From contig NZ_KE384535.1 of assembly GCF_000426545.1 (NCBI RefSeq), positions 327,257-391,256 of the forward strand: DNA of 64,000 nt, given 5' to 3'. The translations under genes and the position numbers were made by a program. Origin of the DNA: Paenibacillus massiliensis subsp. panacisoli DSM 21345 (GTDB lineage: Bacteria; Bacillota; Bacilli; Paenibacillales; Paenibacillaceae). The notes under the pieces are model-generated. The model was not told the origin of the DNA. It did no database searches and was given only the letters and a program-made list of their open reading frames with translations. The stretch's first letter is position 1; every line of letters starts with the position of its first letter. Positions 25,179 to 33,797 of the stretch are shown one piece after another.

Positions 25179-26231
25179 ATGATTAGATTTGAGTGTGACT
25201 ATACAGAGGGAGCACATGAGCGTATTATGACACGTCTGGTTGAGACGAACGGAGAGCAGACGAGTGGCTACGGGACAGATGAGCACTGTGCATTGGCAAG
25301 GAGCTACATACGTCAGGCCTGTGAGCGTGAGGATGCGGATGTTCATTTCCTGGTGGGGGGAACACAGACGAATTTGACGGTCATTTCCTCCATTCTGCGC
25401 CCTCATCAGGGAGTCATTGCTGCGGTTTCCGGCCACATCGCGGTTCACGAGACGGGTGCCATTGAAGCGACTGGGCACAAGGTGCTTACGTTGCCAAGCG
25501 ATGATGGAAAGATAACGGCAGAGCAGGTGCGGGAGCTATATGAGGCACATGCTAATGATGCGACTGCGGAGCATTGCGTACAGCCAGGAATGGTCTACAT
25601 CTCACAGCCGTCCGAGAATGGGACCGTCTACAGCAAGACTGAGCTGGAGGCGCTGTATCAGGTGTGCCGTGAGCATGCGCTTCCGCTATTCATTGACGGT
25701 GCTCGTCTCGGTTATGCGCTGGCTGCCCGTGATTGTGATATGACGCTTGCCGATCTGGCTCGTCTGTGTGATGTCTTCTACATTGGTGGCACCAAGATAG
25801 GCGCGCTGCTGGGCGAAGCTGTCGTCATCCTGAAAGAAGAATTGAAGCGCGATTTCCGGTACCTCATCAAGCAAAAAGGCGGGCTACTCGCCAAGGGAAG
25901 GCTACTCGGCATCCAGTTCGAGATGCTGTTCGAGGACGGATTGTACCTGGATATTTCCAGACATGCTGTGGAGATGGCCATGATGATCCAGGATGCCCTG
26001 AAGGCGGAGGGCATCGCCTTCCGGTATGCCTCGCCAACGAATCAGCAATTCCCGATTCTGCCTAACCATCTGTTGGACTTCTTGCGGGATCGGTACAGCT
26101 TCTCATTCTGGGAGAAGGTTGATGAGGCACATAGTGCCGTGCGCTTCTGTACGAGTTGGGCAACGAGACAAGAGCATGTCGAGCAACTGATCCGGGATAT
26201 CCGGCAGTATTCACAAAGTCTCGCAGGCTAA
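25179..26231 (+). CDS. Threonine-aldolase/beta-eliminating lyase family PLP enzyme
   Basis: Fold type I PLP enzyme of 350 residues. FECDYTEGAHERIM opens it, GGTQTNLTVIS and HETGAIEATGHKV are family blocks, the aspartate FIDGARLGYAL holds the pyridine ring, and FYIGGTKIGAL carries the PLP lysine. Low-specificity threonine aldolases cleave L-threonine to glycine and acetaldehyde; closely related lyases act on other beta-hydroxy amino acids. It begins seven bases after the MarR stop, so the regulator probably controls it. Confidence 0.87.
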   Translation: MIRFECDYTEGAHERIMTRLVETNGEQTSGYGTDEHCALARSYIRQACEREDADVHFLVGGTQTNLTVISSILRPHQGVIAAVSGHIAVHETGAIEATGHKVLTLPSDDGKITAEQVRELYEAHANDATAEHCVQPGMVYISQPSENGTVYSKTELEALYQVCREHALPLFIDGARLGYALAARDCDMTLADLARLCDVFYIGGTKIGALLGEAVVILKEELKRDFRYLIKQKGGLLAKGRLLGIQFEMLFEDGLYLDISRHAVEMAMMIQDALKAEGIAFRYASPTNQQFPILPNHLLDFLRDRYSFSFWEKVDEAHSAVRFCTSWATRQEHVEQLIRDIRQYSQSLAG

Positions 26232-26354
26232 ATGATTCGCTGATACTACTGGCGGGCGACCACCTTGAACGAAGCAATAAATATACAGACAAAGCCGCTT
26301 CATACGAGGACTCCATCCGCTAAATGGACATAGATCGTGTTAAAATGGACCTTG

Positions 26355-26400
26355 CAGCCGCAAAGTTAATGGTAGATGTTGACCGTTAACTTTGCGGCTG
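26355..26400 (+). terminator. Perfect 15-bp inverted repeat, possible terminator
   Basis: CAGCCGCAAAGTTAA (26355-26369) is the exact reverse complement of TTAACTTTGCGGCTG (26386-26400), with a 16-nt loop. Only TTGGCG follows, so there is no proper T run. It would form a very stable RNA hairpin between the lyase gene and the two-component genes. Confidence 0.5.
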
Positions 26401-26516
26401 TTGGCGTTCCATTTCCACCGCTGGAGAGTGTGTGAAGGAATTTTATGGAGGATGACACGGCCCATTCATTGTATACTGTTGGAGATAGACAGCTTCAGGA
26501 AGTGAGGAATACATTC

Positions 26517-27260
26517 ATGTATAGTATAGCCATCTGTGATGATGAAGAAAGACAAAGGGAGCGGGTCAAGACCATGCTAGTGGGTCTGTCTGTCAAGTCG
26601 GGCGTAGAGTTCGCAACTGAGGAGTTTAGCTCGGGAGAGCAGCTCCTGGAGCGCTATCAACAGCGAGATGCCTCCTTTCATATTCTCATTCTGGATATTG
26701 AAATGACAGGTCTGAGTGGGATTGATACCGCACGGGCCATTCGGGAGCTCGGGAGACGCGATGAGCAGATCGTATTCCTGACGAGCTATGCTGAATACAT
26801 GCTGGAGAGCTTCGACGTTGTGACATTTCAATATATCCTCAAGCCAGTCGAGATAGAGGTCTTTGAAGAGAAAATGCTTAAGCTGTGCCACTATCTCCAG
26901 AGAATGGATCATCGGCTCCTGGTCATCAAGTCGGCATCCGAGGAGCTGGTGCTGAAGCATGACGACATCATCTCCATTGAAGCCGTGGCGAGTCTAACGA
27001 TCAAAGGCCAGCTGCAATTTGTCACCACGAAAGATAGCCATGAGAGCAGAGGATTGATATCCAATTATGCAGCTGCGCTAAAAGAGCACCATTTTCTACA
27101 GATCCATCGGTCCATTGTCATTAATCTGTCCCATGTCAGGAAATTCACGAGCGGAAGAGTGCTGATGTCTAACGGAGCAGAGCTTCCGATCGGCAGATCC
27201 AAGCTCAAGGAAGTCAAGGATGCCTACACCAAATTCATGGTCATGAGTATGGATGTATGA
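26517..27260 (+). CDS. LytTR-family response regulator
   Basis: Receiver domain (AICDDEERQRERVK; phosphorylated Asp in LILDIEM; T/S of FLTSYAEY; Lys of YILKPVE) followed by a LytTR DNA-binding domain from about residue 140 (LVLKHDDIISIEA, FLQIHRSIVINLSHV). AgrA-type regulators of this class bind direct repeats. The ATG at 26517 has GTGAGGA upstream and starts where the receiver begins; the frame is open earlier without a better start. The stop overlaps the kinase gene (ATGA), so the two form one coupled unit. Target genes unknown. Confidence 0.92.
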   Translation: MYSIAICDDEERQRERVKTMLVGLSVKSGVEFATEEFSSGEQLLERYQQRDASFHILILDIEMTGLSGIDTARAIRELGRRDEQIVFLTSYAEYMLESFDVVTFQYILKPVEIEVFEEKMLKLCHYLQRMDHRLLVIKSASEELVLKHDDIISIEAVASLTIKGQLQFVTTKDSHESRGLISNYAAALKEHHFLQIHRSIVINLSHVRKFTSGRVLMSNGAELPIGRSKLKEVKDAYTKFMVMSMDV

Positions 27261-28546
27261 ACGGATACTACCTGCTGCTTCATCTTTGTGTTGCACTTGT
27301 CATGTGTTTTCAGCTAAATCTGTATTATGACTCGGTATTCGGAAAAGCTGCGCGCAAGCCAACCAGATTGATCTATTGTGCTGTATTTGTGGTGCTGGAC
27401 ATGCTGTATCTGCAGCTTGATCTGCCATCCGCTGTAGCATCTCTGATGGCTCTAATTGTCATATTCAGCATGACCGGAGCATACCGTGTCGAGCTGAAGC
27501 TAAAAATTCTGTTCTCCATCCTATACAGTGTTTTGATTACGATCGTGCATATGGGAACACTTTATGTTCTGTATCCAGCTATGGATATGAAGTACTCCAG
27601 CTATCCTGATTTTCAGGGGCAATATGTACTGTTAACTAGTGGAATTACGTTGCTGCTGAGCTGCATTATCATGTTTGCAGTCATTGGGGTAATACGCTGG
27701 ATGGCGAGGCGCCGGAGCCTGCCACTACACAATCGCTACTATTTGTTATTTTTGAGCGTGCCGTTAATTAGCATCTTTCAGGTTAATGTCCTATCCTCCA
27801 ACAGCGAGAAAAATGTATATTATCTGATATCCGTGTGTGGGCTCTTGTTCCTGAACGTCATGATTGTGTACCTGTTCGATAATATTATCGAGAAGTTCCA
27901 GCTGCTTCATGAGAAGGAACAGCTTCAACAGCAGATGGATTATCAGGATGCGAACTATGAGAAGACTGTTCATAGCTTCAAGAATATCAAGCGAATTATC
28001 CATGATACGAATCAACAGTTTCTGTATATAGAGGAATGTCTGAAACGCAATCAGCCAGCGGAGGCTCAGGCGCATATTCGTACTACTTTACATAAAATTG
28101 AGGATGCCTATCAGCGTGTGAACACTGGCAATCTCGTTATCGATGCATTAGTCACCAATACCCTCCAGATTGGGCAAGCCAACGGGATTCGTATCGATAC
28201 CAGGCTTCAGCTTCATGAGCATGAACTGCCCATTGAACGTTATGATCTGTGTGTCGTGCTCGGTAATATGCTGGATAATGCCATTGAGGCATCCAAACGT
28301 ATCCGATTAGCAGAGGATCGCCACATGGTGATCAAAATTCATTCGACTGCGTCGGCCCTGATGATCCACATCCGCAATCAAATGGAGCAACCAGCGCCTG
28401 ACCTGATTAGTCAAAAGCCTGATGCAGAATTCCACGGAATTGGCCTGACGAACATCGCGCGTATTTGTGAGCATTACGGTGGGAACATGACAATCGAGAG
28501 TGAACAGAGGATCTTTAATAATATGGTTTTTATTCCATTTCCATAG
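27257..28546 (+). CDS. GHKL sensor histidine kinase (AgrC-like)
   Basis: About six transmembrane helices over residues 1-210, a coiled-coil (EKEQLQQQMDYQDANYEKTVHSFKN), the kinase histidine in IIHDTNQQF, and the N-box VLGNMLDNAIEASKR with G-box GIGLTNIARICEHYGG. The arrangement is that of AgrC/ComD-like kinases that sense peptides, partner of the LytTR regulator just upstream. No precursor peptide or AgrB processing gene is adjacent, so the signal is unknown. A terminator follows the stop. Confidence 0.9.
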   Translation: MNGYYLLLHLCVALVMCFQLNLYYDSVFGKAARKPTRLIYCAVFVVLDMLYLQLDLPSAVASLMALIVIFSMTGAYRVELKLKILFSILYSVLITIVHMGTLYVLYPAMDMKYSSYPDFQGQYVLLTSGITLLLSCIIMFAVIGVIRWMARRRSLPLHNRYYLLFLSVPLISIFQVNVLSSNSEKNVYYLISVCGLLFLNVMIVYLFDNIIEKFQLLHEKEQLQQQMDYQDANYEKTVHSFKNIKRIIHDTNQQFLYIEECLKRNQPAEAQAHIRTTLHKIEDAYQRVNTGNLVIDALVTNTLQIGQANGIRIDTRLQLHEHELPIERYDLCVVLGNMLDNAIEASKRIRLAEDRHMVIKIHSTASALMIHIRNQMEQPAPDLISQKPDAEFHGIGLTNIARICEHYGGNMTIESEQRIFNNMVFIPFP

Positions 28547-28560
28547 TTATGATACAAAAA

Positions 28561-28596
28561 AATCCCTGGACAGGATGCTGTTCAGGGATTCTTTAC
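28561..28596 (+). terminator. Rho-independent terminator after the two-component genes
   Basis: AATCCCTG (28561-28568) pairs with CAGGGATT (28583-28590), with an inner CAG/CTG helix, followed by CTTTA. A poly-A run precedes it, so it may act in both directions. Confidence 0.7.
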
Positions 28597-28687
28597 GTCA
28601 TTTCAAGGTTAAATTTGTTCCAGGCATAGTACTCTGACATATGATGGATGCATGTAAAAAGCATAGTTCAGAAGAGGAGGAGTAAGG

Positions 28688-30760
28688 ATGAAGAAATTCG
28701 GTTTGGCACTGATGGCAATTCTGTTATTCGCCATGCCCGTAGGCCCTGTTATTACCGCTCAGGAGAGCAATGATCGCATACAAAAGGCGGCTCGCGACCT
28801 GGCAGAGGAGCTCATTGCGAACTATGGTGTGCAAGGTGTACAGTATGCCATTATGGATCATGGCTCGAATACACTATCAGAAGGGTTCGGTAAAGGGGCA
28901 GAGGGTGAACTGGTGAAGATTGAACCGGACACGATGTTTGGCATCGGCTCTGTCAGCAAAATGTACGTTTCTGCTGCAACCATGATGCTCGTAGATTCGG
29001 GTCAGATCCAATTGGATGAACCGCTCACCACCTACATTCCAGAGTTCAGCATGGCAGATGAACGCTATAAGCGCATCACTCCACGGATGCTGCTTAATCA
29101 TTCATCCGGTCTGCATGGCATGCATTACAAAAATTCAATATTGTTCGATGATACGGACACGTATGCACATGACAAGCTACTGACACAACTGAAAACAGAA
29201 GATCTAAAATCCGATCCTGGTGAATTCTCGGTCTACAGCAATGATTCATTTCAGCTGCTGGAAATTATGGTGGAGCGGGTAAGTGGTATGAGTTATACAC
29301 AATTCCTGGATACTCACATTAGTAAGCCGCTTAACTTGAGTGCTACCAAAACACCGCTGAATGCTTTCGATCGGGAACGACTGGCGAGCACAGCTCTTCC
29401 TGGGTTGGATGCAGAACTTCCCATTGAGAGCACGAATGTACTCGGCACCGGTGGCCTATACTCTACGGCCGAGGAGCTAACGAAATTCGCTGAAGTGCTG
29501 ATCGGAAATAGACCCGATATGCTGTCCAAGCAGGCGGCAGCTGCGATGCAATATCCAGAGTATCGCAGAGGAGCATGGGTAAGCGAGGAACGTAACACTT
29601 TCAACTATGGCCTTGGCTGGGATGCCGTCCGGCTTGCGCCATTCAGTGATTACGGTATTACAGCGCTATCCAAGGGTGGAGATACCGTTCTGTACCATTC
29701 CGTATTGATTACATTGCCTGAGGAGCAGCTGTCCATGGCTGTTGTTACCTCAGGAGGATCATCCTTTTATAACAATATATTCGCTTCCAGTGTCTTGATG
29801 GAGGTGCTGAAGGAGAAAGGAAAGATCAAGGTCGAGGAAGAGGCCCAAATCACAAGTGCTGATAACGCAAAACTCGCAGCGCCTGTGAAAGAAGCCATGC
29901 CTGCTGAAATGTCTTCACACTCCGGGTTGTATGGAACAATGGGAACGACGCTGGATATTCTCGTAAAGGATGGGGAGGTTACGCTGCCAGCCTTGATGGA
30001 CGGATTAATCCCCGCAGCGACCTATGTATACACAGGAGAGAAACGATTCACGAGCCCTGATGGCAAAGTCAGCATCAGTTTCGAGCGTGCCAGCAATGGC
30101 AACGAATATTTGCAAGTGAATGCTACGTTGGATTTTGGTGCGATCGGCCAGACGGTCATGTCCTATTTTGAGGCGCAAAAGCTGCCGGCCAATCCAGTGA
30201 AAACTTCGGATCAGAGCGTATGGAATGAGCGTAACGGTAAGACCTATTATGTGCTGGACGAGAAGATCAACTCCGTATTTTTCCTGAGTCCTGAAGTTAC
30301 CACGCAGAAGCTTGTTGTCGCTGACGGTTATGCCAATGGCAACAAGATTGTGGATGCGAATCAGGCACTAAATGTCCTGGAGATTCCCGTCATGCTGGGA
30401 AGAGATACGTATCATCTTCGCTTCACGCAGCAGGACCAGACGGAATATATGGACATGAGAGGACATCGTTACATCAGAGAGGATGCCATTGATCCACTGA
30501 AGATTGATAGTGCATCAACAGTGACGATTCCATCTACTGGATATGCACAATGGTTCAAGTTGGGCGATACAACAGCAGGTCGCGTCCTGACCGTTAATGC
30601 AGCACAAGGCGGAAACTTTGTTGTCTATGATGAGCAGGGACTTATGCTTCATTCCTCCGTCATCAGTGACCATCCTACAGTTCAGCTTCCTGGCAAAGGA
30701 ATGATTGTGTTTGGCGGGAATCCAGGCAGCACATTTGAGCTTGAGCTGAAAGACAAATGA
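28688..30760 (+). CDS. Secreted serine hydrolase of the class C beta-lactamase/PBP4* family
   Basis: A Sec signal peptide (MKKFGLALMAILLFAMPVGPVITA) precedes a serine hydrolase domain (about residues 35-390) with catalytic SVSK, the YSND motif and KGGDT in the third-motif position. The remaining 300 residues form a C-terminal beta-rich part in two blocks (about 400-500 and 520-690). Such enzymes are D-alanyl peptidases, esterases or beta-lactamase homologues acting outside the cell; the substrate cannot be told. AGGAGGAG precedes the ATG. It follows the two-component genes but has its own terminator boundary. Confidence 0.88.
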   Translation: MKKFGLALMAILLFAMPVGPVITAQESNDRIQKAARDLAEELIANYGVQGVQYAIMDHGSNTLSEGFGKGAEGELVKIEPDTMFGIGSVSKMYVSAATMMLVDSGQIQLDEPLTTYIPEFSMADERYKRITPRMLLNHSSGLHGMHYKNSILFDDTDTYAHDKLLTQLKTEDLKSDPGEFSVYSNDSFQLLEIMVERVSGMSYTQFLDTHISKPLNLSATKTPLNAFDRERLASTALPGLDAELPIESTNVLGTGGLYSTAEELTKFAEVLIGNRPDMLSKQAAAAMQYPEYRRGAWVSEERNTFNYGLGWDAVRLAPFSDYGITALSKGGDTVLYHSVLITLPEEQLSMAVVTSGGSSFYNNIFASSVLMEVLKEKGKIKVEEEAQITSADNAKLAAPVKEAMPAEMSSHSGLYGTMGTTLDILVKDGEVTLPALMDGLIPAATYVYTGEKRFTSPDGKVSISFERASNGNEYLQVNATLDFGAIGQTVMSYFEAQKLPANPVKTSDQSVWNERNGKTYYVLDEKINSVFFLSPEVTTQKLVVADGYANGNKIVDANQALNVLEIPVMLGRDTYHLRFTQQDQTEYMDMRGHRYIREDAIDPLKIDSASTVTIPSTGYAQWFKLGDTTAGRVLTVNAAQGGNFVVYDEQGLMLHSSVISDHPTVQLPGKGMIVFGGNPGSTFELELKDK

Positions 30761-30788
30761 GTACGCAATTTTCACACATGCGCATTGG

Positions 30789-30818
30789 TTGACATTGGTT
30801 CGCCGTTTCACTTATACT
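30789..30818 (+). promoter_or_regulatory. Promoter of the tyrS T-box transcript
   Basis: TTGACA (30789-30794), 18-bp spacer, TATACT (30813-30818). Transcription would start near 30825, at the foot of the T-box leader. Confidence 0.75.
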
Positions 30819-30824
30819 GTCTGT

Positions 30825-31105
30825 AATCTTATACACGATATGCGTTGAAAGAGCCCAGTAGCTGCTTGATCCCTGTTCCAGAAAGCCGGGGGTAGATGAG
30901 ACCCGGTACACATGAAGCACGCGAATTACACTCTGGAGTATCCCGGTTAACCCTGGGCGGACGCTGCGAACGTTAACTCGCAGAAGAGTGGTATCCTAAT
31001 CATGCGGTAAGCTAGACCTCCGTTATGTGCTGGATGCAATCAGGGTGGTAACACGGTTATATAATCGTCCCTATGTCTGTAATAGACGTAGGGACGATTT
31101 TTTTG
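30825..31105 (+). promoter_or_regulatory. T-box riboswitch, tyrosine specifier UAC
   Basis: The leader has the AGTA of the specifier loop (30857-30860), the opposite GAAT then TAC (specifier at 30927-30929, followed by a purine), the T-box motif AGGGTGGTAACACGG (31042-31056), and a strong terminator (31063-31105). Uncharged tRNA-Tyr would stabilise the antiterminator and let tyrS be transcribed. The tyrosine codon in the specifier agrees with the downstream gene. Confidence 0.92.
31063..31105 (+). terminator. T-box-controlled terminator
   Basis: AATCGTCCCTA (31063-31073) pairs with TAGGGACGATT near 31089-31099, followed by seven T. It competes with the antiterminator formed around the T-box motif. 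Confidence 0.9.
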
Positions 31106-31232
31106 TCTTTCAACAAATGCCGCAAGCTGTACATCAGCAGCAACTCTCTCGGGCTGTTAGGGCAACATGCCTTACACCAGGGAGGAGACTCGTTATAAGT
31201 GAACGTGACAATTTGAAGGAGTGGATGAGGTC

Positions 31233-32492
31233 ATGAATATTATTGATGAACTTGAATGGCGCGATGCCATCAACCAGCAGACGGATGCAGAAGGGCTAAG
31301 AGCCCTAGCGAATGAGAAAGCCGTCTCCGTATATTGTGGAATCGATCCGACCGGCGACAGTATGCATATTGGTCACTTGATTCCGTTCATGGTGCTCAAG
31401 CGCTTCCAGCTTGCGGGCCATCGTCCTGTTATTCTGATTGGCGGCGCGACAGGTACAATCGGGGACCCGAGTGGTCGTCAGACAGAGCGCTCTCTGCAGA
31501 CCTTGGAGCAGGTCCAGGCTAACGTCGATGCTCTCACAGCACAGATGAAGAAGCTGTTCGTGACGGAAGGCGACAACCAGATCCGTCTGGTAAACAACTA
31601 CGATTGGACGCACAAGATCAATGTGATCGAATTCCTGCGAGACTACGGCAAGAATTTCAGCATCAACACGATGCTGGCCAAGGATGTCGTGTCTAGCCGA
31701 CTGGATAGCGGTATTTCCTTCACGGAATTCTCGTACCAGATTCTGCAATCGCTGGACTACCTGCATCTGTTCAGAAATGAGGATGTACAGCTGCAGATTG
31801 GTGGATCGGACCAGTGGGGGAATATTACAAGTGGTCTGGATTTCATCCGTAAGAAAGAAGGAGCCGAAGCCAAGGCATTCGGCCTGACGATCCCGCTGAT
31901 GCTGAAGGCAGATGGTACGAAGTTCGGCAAAACAGCTGGTGGAGCAGTATGGCTTGATCCGAAGAAGACGACACCATATGAATTCTACCAGTTCTGGGCG
32001 AACTCAGATGATCGGGATGTCGTCAAATACCTGAAGTACTTCACCTTCCTCGAGAAGGAGCAGATTGATGAGCTGGCGCAGAAGGTCGAGACGGAGCCAC
32101 ATAAGCGCGAGGCGCAGAAGATGCTGGCTGAGGAAATGACTCGCTTCGTGCACGGAGAAGAGATGCTGGAGCAAGCGAAGCGGATTACGGCTGCATTGTT
32201 CAGTGGTGATATTCGTTCCCTGACAGCGGATGAAATTGAACAGGGCTTCAAGGAAATGCCTACCTACGAGGCGTCCAAAGACGCAAAGAATATCGTGGAC
32301 TGGCTGGTGGACCTTGGCATCGAGCCATCCAAACGCCAGGCGCGTGAGGACATTACCAAGGGAGCGATCTCCATCAATGGCGAACGTGTAAGTGATATTG
32401 CCGTGGAGATTACAGCCGAGCAAGCGATCGGTGGCCGCTTCATTATCGTGCGTAAAGGCAAGAAGAGCTACAGCTTGGTGAAGCTAGGCTAA
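31233..32492 (+). CDS. tyrS: Tyrosyl-tRNA synthetase
   Basis: Class I synthetase of 420 residues with HIGH at 45-48, KFGKT (the KMSKS equivalent) at 230-234, the tyrosine pocket IGGSDQWGNI near 190-198, and a C-terminal S4 RNA-binding domain (about 350-415). It charges tRNA-Tyr. ATG at 31233 gives the family start MNIIDELEWRDAINQQT; a GTG at 31221 in frame overlaps the AAGGAG ribosome site. Regulated by the T-box upstream. Confidence 0.95.
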   Translation: MNIIDELEWRDAINQQTDAEGLRALANEKAVSVYCGIDPTGDSMHIGHLIPFMVLKRFQLAGHRPVILIGGATGTIGDPSGRQTERSLQTLEQVQANVDALTAQMKKLFVTEGDNQIRLVNNYDWTHKINVIEFLRDYGKNFSINTMLAKDVVSSRLDSGISFTEFSYQILQSLDYLHLFRNEDVQLQIGGSDQWGNITSGLDFIRKKEGAEAKAFGLTIPLMLKADGTKFGKTAGGAVWLDPKKTTPYEFYQFWANSDDRDVVKYLKYFTFLEKEQIDELAQKVETEPHKREAQKMLAEEMTRFVHGEEMLEQAKRITAALFSGDIRSLTADEIEQGFKEMPTYEASKDAKNIVDWLVDLGIEPSKRQAREDITKGAISINGERVSDIAVEITAEQAIGGRFIIVRKGKKSYSLVKLG

Positions 32493-32600
32493 ACAATGAA
32501 GCGCTGAAGAGCCTGAGAAATCAGAAACTCGGTAGCTGAAAAGATCGAGAAGCCGGGTACCTGTGAGTAAGATTCTATATAGTTGTATCCCATGTTGAAT

Positions 32601-32645
32601 AGTAGAAGGACTGAAAGCAGCGATTTGGCTTTTAGTCCTTCTACT
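32601..32645 (+). terminator. 12-bp inverted repeat, probable tyrS terminator
   Basis: AGTAGAAGGACT (32601-32612) pairs exactly with AGTCCTTCTACT (32634-32645), extended by AAAGC/GCTTT. The T run that follows is weak (GCTTTATATGTCTTTT). It lies between tyrS and the convergent AraC gene. Confidence 0.6.
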
Positions 32646-32706
32646 GCTTTATATGTCTTTTGTTACGGGATCTTTGCTCTTCTAGCTGCTGCAGGTGCCG
32701 GCTTCA

Positions 32707-33573
32707 TCACTCATAATAGAGTAATCGCTTGGCATAGGCATTGCGAAAGTCCGTAGGTGTCAGGCCGACGATCTTCTTGAAATACTTCATGAAGTGATGC
32801 GCATCTTTATACCCCAGTTGAGCAGCTATTTCGCCGATATTATTGTTCGTATCTGTAAGCAGGAACTTGGCAGCCTCCATCTTCTGCTGCAAAATGTACT
32901 GCTTAAGTGAGACTCCTCCCATGGTGGTGAACAGATGTGACAAGTACTTCTCGTTATAGCCGAAATGCTGAGCGATCTGGGACACCTTCATATTTTCGTG
33001 CCAATTCCACTTGATGTAGTCGAGAATATCATTGTACAGCTGTGTCTGCTTGGACCCGTCTGCCACAGGGGCCTGCTGTAGCAGCTGATTGTAAAGGGAA
33101 CAAAGAATCACCGTAGACATATAGTTGCTTAGGGTCTGCTCATTGTAGCTTCTTACGGAATCCTGTAGCTGCTTCATCATGACGATGAGTCTCTCAGGGT
33201 CTCTGAGAGTGCCATGCTGCGGAAGTGTAATGGTAGCCTCTTTTCTGGAGGAAAGGGAGTGTAAGGGTTGATCTGTTCGGATCATGCCATGATTCGGTGA
33301 GAAGTGAAGCCAGTAAAAGCTGCAATCCGAAGGCTTGAAGCCTCGCTGGCGCATATACGGTGGCATGAACAAATATTCCCCACGCTCGACAGCGAATCGC
33401 TCCTCATTGAGCTCCAGATACAGACAGCCCTGAGTCATGATAATCAGTTCATAATCAGTGAGATCACGCTCCATATGCTGCCAAGCTGCGGTGGGAGCAG
33501 AGAATTTCCCCGTCATCGTCATGTGCACCGGAGATTGTATATTGACCTCGTAGCTGTACATCTGCTTCACCAT
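32707..33573 (-). CDS. AraC-family transcriptional regulator next to the GH127 operon
   Basis: An N-terminal cupin-like sensing domain (LELNEERFAVERGEYLFMPP) and a C-terminal double helix-turn-helix (about residues 190-288: VSQIAQHFGYNEKYLSHLFTT and IGEIAAQLGYKDAHHFMKYFKK). AAAAGG lies nine bases before the ATG. It is divergent from the GH127 gene at 33798, so arabinoside-derived sugar is a likely inducer; this is inference from position. Confidence 0.88.
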   Translation of the reverse strand: MVKQMYSYEVNIQSPVHMTMTGKFSAPTAAWQHMERDLTDYELIIMTQGCLYLELNEERFAVERGEYLFMPPYMRQRGFKPSDCSFYWLHFSPNHGMIRTDQPLHSLSSRKEATITLPQHGTLRDPERLIVMMKQLQDSVRSYNEQTLSNYMSTVILCSLYNQLLQQAPVADGSKQTQLYNDILDYIKWNWHENMKVSQIAQHFGYNEKYLSHLFTTMGGVSLKQYILQQKMEAAKFLLTDTNNNIGEIAAQLGYKDAHHFMKYFKKIVGLTPTDFRNAYAKRLLYYE

Positions 33574-33797
33574 CCTTTCTAACCTTTTGCCACTAATTCG
33601 AACGTTGCCCTATTTATTCAGGCTTCAAATCACGCTAATCTAGATCTAAGCCGGCTGAACACAATATCGTAAGCATGAGTCTGGTCAGACGACAAGCCAT
33701 GGCAAATGACTATGCTGTACTATCGAATGAACCTTACGTCACCCGACGGGGAGATCTGTAAGACGCATGAGAAAGATGACAGGAGTGTGGAGCGCTT

